Positions 9,458 through 20,242 of a stretch of 64,000 bases of DNA are shown here, piece after piece. Origin of the DNA: Symsagittifera roscoffensis. Lineage: Eukaryota > Xenacoelomorpha > Acoela > Convolutidae. The DNA is taken from positions 92,913,845 to 92,977,844 of the forward strand of contig NC_087062.1 of the NCBI RefSeq assembly GCF_963678635.1. The letters run 5' to 3'. Numbering within the stretch: position 1 is the stretch's first letter; each line of letters starts with the position of its first letter. The position numbers and the translations under genes were made by a program. The notes under the pieces are model-generated. The model ran no database searches. It worked only from the letters and a program-made list of their open reading frames with translations, and was not told the origin of the DNA.

Positions 9458-11704
9458 ATCGCTTGAGTTTTTGATGTTTGATGTGGTAATTTAATAATAC
9501 GAAAGATAATATTTTTTTATGAAAACATTTTTTTTGGCTCATGAAGTGTCTGCTCAAAAATGTTCGGCTTTTATACATCTTGGTTCCTATGCAAATACAA
9601 GTTTTCTCATTTCTCATGTTTGAGAGTCGATGAACGTAGGTCAGACTCTTTTATAGGTCGTGATGATTTTTTTTTCGTTTTTCAGGAAAATTTGAGCAGG
9701 CGGTTTGACTTGCGATTTCTCTTAAGTTCAATTCATCTCCTTCGTTGAAAGGAAGGCAAACTCCATTATGGAACAGCGAAAGTCTATAAGTCAAGAAAAA
9801 CGTGATCAAATTCTTTTTTTGAAAGTGGAACTTAATTATCGAGTTTTCTAGCGAAACAAAAATACTCCTTAATCCATTTTTCTGTAATTGGATTAATTTT
9901 TATCAAAGTTTTAAGGCCATCCATTTTTTCTTTGAAATTCGAAAATTGAGATTTATTCAAAAAGTAATTCAGTTTTTTTCTGTTCACTTGCGTTTATTGA
10001 CTCTTTTCCAATTATCTGTGAACTTAATTCAAGACAAAGATTTAAAAATTTTGGTAGATCCAGCTTTTCTCAACATTTTCAAAACTTTTTTTTCCGATTT
10101 AGCGGGTTTCCTTTCAATTTCTGTCTGCTAGTTTGGCGTGTTATGCTCGGTTGTATCGGAAGTGGTGCGAAGCTCTCCTTCGCCTCTGTGTTGACTCTGA
10201 AAATTAAAAATCACGCATCAAGCCATGTTATAAAAATAAATACAATGGAAATAGGAAATTTGTTGAGTGGGGAAGGTAATGGAAATGAGTACTGTCTTAT
10301 GATTGCGTCTCTGGCTTTTTTACTGGAGGCTGGGCTATAATTGGAAAGAACTTAATTTTTTGATTTCAATCGGTTATGTTTTTGAGGAGTTTGCGGACTG
10401 AATGAATAAATGTCGCAGTTTAGTTTTTGTCGCAGCTTAGTTTTCAATCTTTTGAATAAGACAGCAAAATACTTTTTTTCCGCAAAAAAGCTTAAGCTAA
10501 CAAACCCAAGCCATGAAGGCGTAGGTCATGAAGCCGACGAAAAATGCGACCCTTTTTGGGAGAGAAAATTCATACAAAAATCCACTGACCAAGCTATTAT
10601 GAAAAAATTTTGATACTTTTCGCTGGAAACTCCCCTTCATTTTTTGAATAAGAATTTATTTAAAAAAGAAAAAGATTTGATCACTTCAAGTCTTGTTCCC
10701 TATCATAACGATTTTTCTTGAGCTTACAACTTATGATTGCCATATGATTGCTTTATTTGCGACAAAACAATATGATTGCTTTATTTATTGGTTTTTTCTG
10801 GTACAGTTGGTTTTTATTGGTTTTTCTTGGTTTTTCTTATTATTTATTGGTTTTTCTGGTATATATCTCATTTTCGGCTCAACGAGTTTAAGCCCAAGCT
10901 TTGTCGGATTAGTTGCCTCCCGAAAAATTTTTCTGAATACTTGTTTCACTTGCCGGACATGTGGTTCCTCTAATCTATGATATATCTAAAAGCGGGCTTC
11001 ACTATCTCGCCATGTTTAAGATATTTCAACGTATCATTTTTTGCATGTTTAACGAAAATTTTTCTTCTTGTTTAAGCTATATCATATATTGCAATGCTTA
11101 GGAAATTTTTCGATTTTCCAGTTTAAACTCAGTGTTTATTTCACAAAATTTGAAATTCTCAACTCTGTCCTTGAGTGCTGTCAGGGTACTCTCAGGGGTT
11201 GCATGTCTTGTTTCCAAATGTGACTGCTCAACTGCTATTAGTTTCCAAGATATGACGTTTTTCTATGGTTTTTTCAAAGTTTTCGAAGAAATTGGAAATA
11301 AAAGTTTTTAACAAAGTTTGAATTTTCCAACCTTGTAGTCGGGCGCTGTCTGATTACTCTCAGCGTTTGAAATTTTGCCTCCAAATGTGATTGCTCAATA
11401 TCTTTTGGTTTCCGAGACATGTCATTTTTTTGATTTTTCAAAACTTTTCAAAAAACTAACATAAAAAACGTTTGTTTTGTTTTCGTGTTTATAATTTTTT
11501 TTGCCGAATAAAGTCAGACACCAAAAATAAACGTCAGAGGGGTTGAGTGGTATATCAAAAGTGGACTTTATCCTATGGTTAAACCGTCAAGCTTCATAGA
11601 ATAAATTTTTTCGTGCTTTTTCGATACTTTGGCAATACTTGTCTTGGGTCCTTCTAAATGTGTTTTAAAATTTATAGAATATATTGCAGTTTCCTTTTAT
11701 TCAG
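9458..11704. other. Intergenic: Helentron-like 3' end, simple repeats, degenerate monomers
   Basis: I see no gene. 10151-10191 is a Helentron-like 3' end (hairpin then CTCTGTGT). 10780-10860 is a TTGGTTTTTCT-rich simple repeat. About 11120-11460 holds two degenerate ~170-bp monomers (TACTCTCAG..TGCCTCCAAATGTGATTGCTC) also found from 20243 onward. Upstream exons of the gene that follows may lie here but were not identifiable. Confidence 0.45.
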
Positions 11705-14451
11705 AGCAGATTTGTCCAATACATTGAACAGGAAGAATTCGCATGACAAAACCACCACTTCTGCATTCAAGTTTCTTGACGAAGATGCCTCAAGGGCGAA
11801 GCAGTCACAGTCACAGTCAGAAGTTGTTGGCAAATCTCCGGAGCCAACTTCGAATCAAGTGAACTATAACATACAGGGCAGTCAGCCGCTAAATAACGAG
11901 ATCGAAAATGGGTCACCCTCTGCAGATTTGGGACAGACACAAACAATGACGAGAGATGACGAGAGAATGGACGAAATCATTGAGAACTACAATTCGGAAG
12001 GAAACCCAATGTCAGCGGGTGTTTCGCCCCAGGAGACAGAACGATTAGACAATATGCAAAGAGGTGGAATTGAAGCAGAGCCAGATAAACCAAAGGGTAA
12101 TGGTTCCGGAGAAGTTGCTATGCAGCGATTGGAAAGTGTGGATCCGATAGAAGACCCGGAGCAGAGTTCGGCTTCTAGGAGTTTTGAACCGGGTGACTCG
12201 GAAGAAAGAGGCGCCAGCAGAGGTGAGAGGCAATGATACGACAACTGTTTTATATGACAAAGAAGTTGATATTACTTCTGGTTATAACTCTTTTATGAGT
12301 TGATATGGTTTCTTGTTTCCACTTCTGGTTACAACTGAAAGATGCATTGATAATCTCAACTTCCAAACGAAGATTGAACTACAGAATTAATAGAAACAGT
12401 ATAATTCAAAATTTAACCATTTTTTCAAGAAGACTTTTTTTGTTTCAGAAGCAGTATCAAATGATCCAATTGTTGTCAGTATATCACAGGAAGTTCCTGA
12501 TGATGAAAATCAGGAACAGACTGAAGTTGCTGAAGAGAAAACAGGAGCATCCGACGGTGCTGCTAAATTGGCAGAAAATGACAAGTCACTGGGCATTATG
12601 AACAGCACTCAGATTGCGGCACCGAAAGATAATAGCGGTAGCTTAGATAACAGCGATAACGGAAACTCAGAGAGAGTCATGCATAGTAATATGATCGGGT
12701 TGCCGAAAGACGAAAGCAAGAGTAATGATGCGAGCGAACATCAAAATTCTATTCGGGTGATGGACAGCAGGATGATAGGAGCTCCCAAGGATGATGGGAG
12801 TCGAAGCATTGACGCGGCCAGTCAAAATGCTAATTCTGCTCGTGTCATGGACAGTACTCTAGTGGCTGGACCCAAAGATTACAGTCGAAGCCTGGATGCC
12901 AGTGACAATAGTAGGAATTCAGAAAAAGTTGTACATAGTAACCTTGTCGGTCCCAGAGACGATGAAAATAGCACAGGGGTTAGTGAGAATCCTAACTCTA
13001 TGAAAGTCATGGATAGCACAATGATTGGCGCTCCAAAAGAGGATAGCCGAAGTATGGAGGCTCCAAGTGATAATGCTAATTCGGCTCGAGTTATGGATAG
13101 TAGAATGGTTATTGCTCCCAAAGATGGCAGCGGGAGCTTAGACGATAGCGGTCATGGAGAGTCAAGCAGTAAAGCCGAACCGCAACGAGGTAATCCTATA
13201 ATAATCTGAATAATCTGCGAGATAACTTAATACGAGTGAATGTATTACGAAGTGTTTTGATTAATTTTAGGCTTAGAACACGAGAATGCTCAGGAAAATG
13301 GAGAGACAAAGGCAGTGAATGGGGAGGCAATGGCAACTGCAGACAACACAATCAACATAGTCAGTACACCGGCAAATGAGACTATGGATAGAACAGCAGA
13401 TGAAAGTGCTCAAGGTCCCGCAAGCAAATCGCGACTCACTGGTCTCGATGAATCAGGAGTCAAAGTAGGCTCAGAGGGTTCTGTTGAATACCACGAAACA
13501 GTACCAGAATCGAAACAAAATCAAGGCGCAGCCATAAAGGAACACCCAGACAGTGAGAGGAAAGACTCAGAAAAGTCAACTGGCAAAAACGTGCCATTTG
13601 TTGGCGTGCCCTCACATGAAAGCAATGCGGACGCCCCAAATCATTCAGAAGGAAATTCGGAGATGGAAGAAGAGAACAAGGATACGACGACGGAAGATGA
13701 ACAGAAACTGTCGCAAGACGTCATTGCGTCACCTAACGAGTTACCGCCTATTGCGGAGACTTCGCGGGAACCGCTGAACTCATCGGTGACTGAAAACACC
13801 GAACGGCTTTCGGACAGTCGAATCCACAAGAGTGGAAGTCAGTTTGAAACAGAAGCTGGAACTGCTGGCAGTGATCAAAAGAAAGAAAATGAAGCGGAGA
13901 GGTCGGGACTCGAACCGCCGGCGACTGGTTCTTTGAAAGGAGATAGATCAGATGCTGACGCCGATGCAAGAACTACTGGTTCGAGAGAGACTATGGGGAG
14001 TTTAAAGAAGCATAAATCAAAGGGCGCTCGCAATTCTGTTACTGTGAATCCTCCGTTGCAGATCGTAGACAATACAGTAGTAGAAAAAGAAGAAGTTTCC
14101 GAAAGTCAGGCCAATAAAGACTCAGTGGTGCCCCACGAAGAGGGGAAGACGTTTGACACCGAGGATCCCAAGCAAGTCAAACCGAATACAGAGTGCCTGA
14201 AAGACGCAGAAGGAAAGGAACAGAAAGAGGAGAGTAAACCACAAGCGAAGAGTTTACACGATGCTGAGGCTGATGCTGCAAATTTGTCGGCACTGGCTGG
14301 AAATAAAACAGCGCCTCCGGTTGTTGCCGACGAGTCCAAAGGTGACGTAGGAGCAGATACGGATGTGGATGAGATAAACAAGAATATTTCCGGTGACAAC
14401 ATGGAAGGAGATGTTAAGGCACCAACTACAGCTTGTTGCATTCTGCTGTAA
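11705..14451 (+). CDS. Acidic Ser/Asn-rich repeat protein with C-terminal CaaX box (3' exons)
   Basis: I do not recognise the family. Three exons join in phase: 11705-12222, 12449-13189 and 13271-14451, each with good GT/AG sites (TTTCAG or TTTTAG acceptors). About 813 codons are visible; the start and earlier exons are not found, and the first exon enters at phase 2. The middle exon has seven tandem ~27-residue repeats with the core RVMDSxMIGAPKD. The last exon is very rich in Glu, Asp, Ser and Lys and looks disordered. The protein ends ACCILL: the final CILL fits a CaaX box with Leu last, which usually means geranylgeranylation, and the preceding Cys could be palmitoylated. I infer a membrane-tethered, flexible acidic protein. 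AATAAA follows at 14509. Confidence 0.82.
12586..13153 (+). repeat. Seven tandem ~27-codon repeats within the CaaX-protein exon
   Basis: Units run about 78-90 bp and encode variations on NSxRVMDSxMIGAPKDxSRS. The spacing and the VMDS/APKD anchors are kept while the linkers differ. The copies have diverged at the DNA level, so the repeats appear kept by protein-level constraint rather than recent slippage. Confidence 0.8.
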
Positions 14452-14508
14452 AAATACTGACCAATTGTCAAATTTAACGAAGAATGGATGTCACATAAAA
14501 GAGAATGC

Positions 14509-14514
14509 AATAAA
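14509..14514 (+). terminator. Poly(A) signal of the CaaX-protein gene
   Basis: Canonical AATAAA 58 bases after the TAA stop codon. Confidence 0.7.
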
Positions 14515-14579
14515 ATATTTTGCATAATTTATTTTAGCCTTAACCCATTTAAAGAGGTTCGTGTTTTTATTAGACAGTT

Positions 14580-15504
14580 ATTACACAACAAAGCATGTGT
14601 GATAGTATGAACTACCTTTGTTTTCCAACCTAAGTCGCAAATATTAGTGTTCATTTTGAAAGAGTTCATTTTGATCATTAACCACCTATTAAGTACAGCC
14701 AATGCTAAGTTTGTTTTAGCGGTTTTTCTACACTTGTCTTGAAAGCTACCATCTCAAACCTGAATTTTTAGGTTCAATGAAGAAAAAAAGGATTGAGCAA
14801 AGCTCGTCTGTATAAGCATTTTTGTTCAATTTTTCTTGCACAAAAAAGTTATGGCCTTCAGATGTTTTGATTCCTTGTTCGTTTTGTTAAACTTTTGACT
14901 TCTCGAAAACAACTCAATCTGATACCAAAGGTTTAATCAAGGCAACAGGAAGCCTCCGTGTATTTTAGTTAAGCATTTAAGTTTAAACAAGAAACATGTT
15001 CTGGGAAAATTGCAAAATTACAATTTTTTCACTTATTATTTAATAGAGCAACAACCAAGTTTTTGGGTGAAGCCCAATGCTTAAATTTTTAAAACTACTT
15101 CATCCCGCATCAATACAACAACCCAAAAAATATCAAGCCGGTTCCAGCTTTAGCTGGGCCTCTAGTAGCACTTAAGCTTCAAGGTATCGTGGATATGTAG
15201 CGGAGAGGTAGTGAAGGAGACCCCAACAAAGTAAGAGGGTTCGTACCTGGGCAGGGTCAAAAAAGTGTTAATGAACTTTTTCGTATACTAGATAAAAGGC
15301 CTCCGCTAAATAAATGGAGGCATGTTAGTTGGTTTTTTTTTCTTCAAATTTACTGGCGTCTTTTTAGCAATTATGTAGACTCATAAATGGCATGAATCAC
15401 TTAAGAAAATTGTAGACTCAAAGTTTTACTCATTCAGTTTCTCCCAGTAGCGTTTTCGGTCATATTTTTGCTTGTGTATGCGAAGTGCAATTTCGCCTCT
15501 GTGT
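14580..15504 (+). mobile_element. Helentron-like nonautonomous element, long form
   Basis: It starts ATTACACAACAAAGCATGTG (5' hairpin) and continues CCAACCTAAGTCGCAAATATT. It ends with TGCGAAGTGCAATTTCGCCT then CTGTGT. The same ends bound 38587-38907 and 44778-45704. A tRNA-like stretch (GTAGCGGAGAGGTAG..GGGTTCGTACC) lies at about 15195-15255. No coding capacity. Confidence 0.6.
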
Positions 15505-18500
15505 GAATTGTAGGTAGTTATGATGAATATAAGAAAGCGTAAAACGTTTATTACACAAGTACTACTAGATAGACAGTTCCAATTTGGGCACTCCGGTATA
15601 AAAGTAGAAGATCTCATCGCGTGAGCTAGGTTTTCTCTGTTTTCTTAAGGAGTACATTGATCGATCCATCCATAGCTTTTCCTCCTACTACTTGAAGAGA
15701 CTTTAAATAGGTGCATAAAACTTAAGTCGCGCCGTTGTTTTCAACAACCTTAATTTGTGAACAGAATTAAAGAAAGGCTCTTGTAACCAGGATTCAGTGC
15801 TCAATATACTATTATATCAGAGCAAATCTAGGTTTTTTTGAGAGGCAAGTTTTCAAAAAATCAGTTTTCTTTCAAGTCGAGAAAATTGTTTTTCCGTTGT
15901 CCCCTATAGCACTTTAAAAATTCTATTTTGCCGTAGTATTGTGAGTCGCTGGTAAAAAGCGGGGCGAAACTGCTGTTCTAAGGCAGTTTTGAAGCTCCCC
16001 TCATATTTTTTTTGTACTGGAGACAAGAGCGAAAAGCAATATCACAAGCCAGATGAACTGAGTTATCAATGGTTGAAAGCCTCGAGTAGGGAGGCATCCG
16101 ATCCGATTCAGATAGCTTTTTCTCGAAACCGCAGACCTCTTTTTCCATGAGACCCTTTTCACGCAAGCAAACACTTTCTAGTTCTATTTTATACAATTGC
16201 GAGAGTATTATGTGTCTTGTAATCGGGAATAGTCTTTCCGTAAGCACCTTTTCTTGCTGCCTTTATCTTTGAACCTGATTAACTTCCAGATTCATTCCCA
16301 TTTGGTTTAGAGGTAAGGCGATTGTCTTTGTACCTCTAGGTCTGGGGTTCGAGTAACGTCCGGGCCTTGTTTTTCTTCAATTTTTATCAAATGGATTTTT
16401 TTTCGGGAATGATTGAGTGTCGGAGTTTCGTGTGTCTGTTTTTTTTGCGTTCTTCTCTTGGGAAAGGTAGGGTAAGTGCCATTTGCGGCTCTTTGTACAA
16501 CCGTCGGGTCATTCACTCGAAGGCGGATCTTCTGGACGCCTCTGCTTGTGTTTCGTTGGCTTGATTACAACGTCGGGGACTTTTTCTCTGCTGTTAGCAT
16601 TTTTAATAATTTATCGTAATTTACTCACGTTATTTACCCCTGTAAGCATTTATAATACTTTTCATTGTAATTTACTCCTGTAAACTGTAAAATTAAAAGC
16701 CCTGATATTGTATATATAGTTTTTGGTTTCCTGTTCAAATTCGATGAACGGAATAAAGAAATTACCTATTGATCCCCAGTTTTCTCAGATTGGGTCATTT
16801 TTATCGAAAAAGTGCCGATTATAAATTGTTTTAGAAATTCAAAGAGCTTTAAAGGCATCTATTTTTTTCTTTTATATTCGAGGTTTTGTTGATGTTTTTT
16901 CAATTGTTTTTTGGTTGAGGTTATTTCAATTGTTGAGGTTTTTTCAATTGTTTTTTGGTTGAGGTTTTTTCAATTGTTGAGGTTTTTTTCTATTGTTTTT
17001 TGGCTATTTTTTTTGCTCAAAAACTTTACTCGACCTCAATTGTTTCGGGTTATGTTTTATTGGCTTTGATACTTCATTTTGTCTAGCTTCAATGGCAAAA
17101 AGTGATTAATTTTTTCTTAAAATTTCACGTAGTTCGCGTTGAAGATTTCAAATTTATTAATCTTAATTGCTCAGTTTTTTTAAAGACTGTTATCTCTAAT
17201 GGAATTAATTGCTCTCCGGCCCAATGGGCGTCTACTCAGTTTTGCTCGGCTTAGTGGCCGCTCGCTCGCACGATGTAAAGTATGGAAAACAGTTATGTTC
17301 ACAATAGTTCGCTTGTTCATTATTCACATTTTCATTTCACCATTAAAGCGCTAAATTTGTTTTATTACATATAAATTCAAAAGTGAGGGAAAAGTGGAAA
17401 TAGCCAAAAGTTATTTTGGTGAATCTGCTATCGGAGTTTACACCGAGCTGCACAACATATGGCAACTATGACCAGGATGTTCACATTTATCAGTTTTCGC
17501 AAAGTTTGCGGTTTTCTTCGATTTAGTTTGTTTGCGAAGTGCAACTTTGTTTCGGTGTGAAATTGTTCATAGTACAAAATAAGACTACATGAGCCTCAGT
17601 ATAATACATCGCTCGGCCTAGTTCGATTTGTGTTAGCTGATTCTGCGTGGAAAAACAAACAAACAGCAATGGTAGGAACAAAAAACAAGCTTTTGGCTAT
17701 TTCTAAGCTAGTTTTCATTTGTTCAACTTGTGTTTTATGGCTCCGATTAATCGAATCACGTCATTTCACGTTACAATTTGAAATAGGAACTTAAGAAAAA
17801 ACGAATTTTTTGTTCCGGCAAAGAAGTGACGGAGTATTTGTGCTGGGTGATTTTTTTTCAACTACCCGTTTTTGGGTATGAGTGTTTGCAAATGGACCAT
17901 TTGAGATAAGTGTGTGCAATATTTCTGAAAATGCATCATACAGGCGGAGAATTAATACGACTGAAAAATCATTCCAAATTGGTATTTTTTTTTGGTGCGT
18001 GGGGAAAAATTACCCATAAAAAACTTTCTGAAAAATAAATTGATTTTTTTGAAATCAAAAACTGATTGAGATACATAATAGGGAAGTCGAAACTTTCAAG
18101 GCTTTGGCTGAATACGAGGAGTCTTGTCTAGTCTCGTCTTTAACATTATTTTGTCATTTTTCTGGATGTCATTTTTTTAAATAAAAGTGAAACATGATTT
18201 TTATGGCTTTAGCGCCAAATATTTACGAGCTAGGTATAAAAAAAGTTTTTTTTTCACCTAATCAAACAACAAAAATATTAAACAATGAAACAGCTAGTTG
18301 TCAAGAATACTAGACTGCTGTTGGAAATAAGCGGGAAAGATAAGAAGACAGTCACATTTGGTCAAAAAGCTCGAATAAAGTGGAAAATTTCTGGAAATCT
18401 TTAAAACTTTTTGCTCAATTGTTTTGAGCGAGTTTTTGTAGCCGAATTACTAATGAAACGGCTGCGCTATGGTGTATGAGCCGACATTATCAGACCTTTG

Positions 18501-18916
18501 TTTGGGCGAAGAAAGGCCCCAATTCTATCCTTTTTCTTCTAACGTCTTCCGGAGCAATAAGAACTTCAGTGTGTTTCTCTGGCTCTATTCATTCCCGATA
18601 CTGGCCGAAACAGCTTTTCAGTATTTGTTATATAGTGAATGACTCCTTATCATCATTTGAATTTTGTCTGTCGACTATTAAGCATAAACTGAAAATGTTT
18701 ATACTCGTTAATTCTCGAAAACTGGGAAGTAAGTATGGCGTAGGTTCCATATAAAATTTTTTCCTTTTTTTAAATTTGATCCTTTTAAAAAAATTGTCAT
18801 CAACTTGCATTATTATTGAATCTTAACAACTAACAGGTTCATTTGCACTTGGCTTAGAAGTAATAGGTCAGGGATTCGAATCTCGGTCGGACCTTTTTTT
18901 TCTGCATGTGTGGAAT
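15505..18916. other. Intergenic with tRNA-like fragments and simple repeats
   Basis: No gene seen. 16308-16372 has tRNA-like boxes (TGGTTTAGAGGTAAGG and GGGTTCGAGT). 16870-17005 is a tandem of TTTTTTCAATTGTTGAGG-type units. 17260-17406 is a MITE-B relic ending GTGGAAATAGCC. 17530-17559 is a weak Helentron-like 3' end. 18843-18896 carries another B-box-like GGATTCGAATC. Confidence 0.45.
16870..17005. repeat. Short tandem repeat rich in TTTTTTCAATTGTT(TTTTGG)TTGAGG
   Basis: The motif pair TTTTTTCAATTG and TTGAGG alternates about five times with small length changes. Confidence 0.6.
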
Positions 18917-19534
18917 CGGGGTTGGATCTAGGTTTTTCTCGAGAGGGGAAGGGGACGATTTTTCAAAGAAAAAATTGAACATTTTGTCGACCTTTTTTTT
19001 AGGTCGACCAAATTGATTTTCTGAGCTCTCCCAAAACACTTATCTATTTATTAGCCGCTGGCCTGCTCAGTGCAGGACTAACCGTGGGGGAGGGGGAGAT
19101 GTCATCTATTTCGCCGCAGCCGCTCCCACCTTGAGGAGGCGGATGACACTGGGACCCCTCCAGCCGTGACCGAAGCGGGATTCGAACGCATGACCCGCGT
19201 GCTGAGAGACATGTGCCTAACCCACTCGACCACGGCTGCTTCCCAAAACACTAAAAGGACCCTGTTTTGGTCAAATTTTCTGTGCCGCAGGCAAAATTTT
19301 GAAAAAAAAAAACAGCAAAAGAGGCGTTTTTATGCACTTCGAAAAGTTTCGACCAAAAAATAGCGTTTTTTCTGCACTCTTCCTCTAATTAAGATATATT
19401 GGCGCATTTAGAAAATTTTTAGGGCCCGTCACCAAAAATAAATATCTCAAAATAGTACAAAGGGGGCCCATTTGGGTCGGCAGGCGGTCGAATCCCTGAG
19501 TAGGAGGGGGCAAAGCCCCCTAAATCTGACACTG
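18917..19534. mobile_element. MITE family A copy interrupted by a SINE
   Basis: The ends GGGGTTGGATCTAGGTTTTT and CCCCCTAAATCTGACACTG match the family at 5499-5887, as does the GTCGACC-rich interior. The flanks TGTGGAAT and TCGTGAAT agree only partly. A 200-bp SINE with its own 12-bp duplication sits inside at 19041-19240. Confidence 0.6.
19041..19240 (-). mobile_element. tRNA-derived SINE with perfect 12-bp target duplication
   Basis: TCCCAAAACACT occurs immediately on both sides (19029-19040 and 19241-19252). On the minus strand the insert opens with a tRNA-like head: A box TGGTCGAGTGG and B box GCGTTCGAATCCC. It then runs through a GC-rich body to an A/T-rich TAATAAATAGATA tail. This is the standard layout of a SINE copied by a LINE. 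The target duplication dates it as younger than the surrounding MITE. Confidence 0.8.
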
Positions 19535-20242
19535 TCGTGAATTGAAAAATATTTTTCGGTGAAATTTGGTTGTCGGACTTTCGTTTATCTGCTCAAGTTT
19601 TGTCGCATCACTGATTTTTCTTGTGGTGTATGCAAGTATCATGGTAGTTGCAAGTCTTGTTCATTGCAGTTTCAGGGGGGACTTGAAACTTTTATAGCTT
19701 TTTTTTTCAAAACATTTTTTTTCGGCTCAACTGGTGTCTTTGTCGGCTCTGTTTCCGCTTCGTAATTTTTGTTCCCTTGCGAAGTTGAAGTTCAAATGTC
19801 ATGCTTTGTGTGTTTGCCCGGAATTTTGTTTGATTTTGACAAAAACATGAATTATGAAAATGTATGGGGTTGTGTACTCTTTTTTTTGAGATCCATTCTT
19901 AAAAGTATATATATTTTTTGTTTTCTTGAAAAATACCCGGCCAATCTGAGATTCTGGTTTCAGTAAAAAATGGCTAAGAAAAGTTCCCATGACTAAGCAG
20001 CTAAGCCGAAATATTTATGGCCCTCGGAGTAGTCAATTTTTATATATTTTTTTGACATTTCTTGAAAATTGTATCTATTATCTATCTATTTTTAATCTAT
20101 TATATATTTAAATGCGGCATTCACTATATTGCCATGTGTAAGCTTTTTCAACGTTTTTTTTTGCATGCTGACAAATTTTTTTACACCTTTAAGCTGTATC
20201 GTATATTGCAATGGTTAATTTTTTTTTTCAATTTTCCAGTTT
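19535..20242. other. Intergenic, no gene seen
   Basis: T-rich DNA with short open stretches only; nothing resembles a gene or a complete repeat. Confidence 0.4.

Noticed and set aside
11987-14525. Several minus-strand frames opposite the CaaX-protein exons
   Set aside because: They mirror a Glu/Ser-rich coding strand and have no splice sites or homology of their own.
19161-19240. Functional tRNA gene
   Set aside because: Boxes are present but arms do not pair fully, and the segment is the head of a SINE with target duplications.
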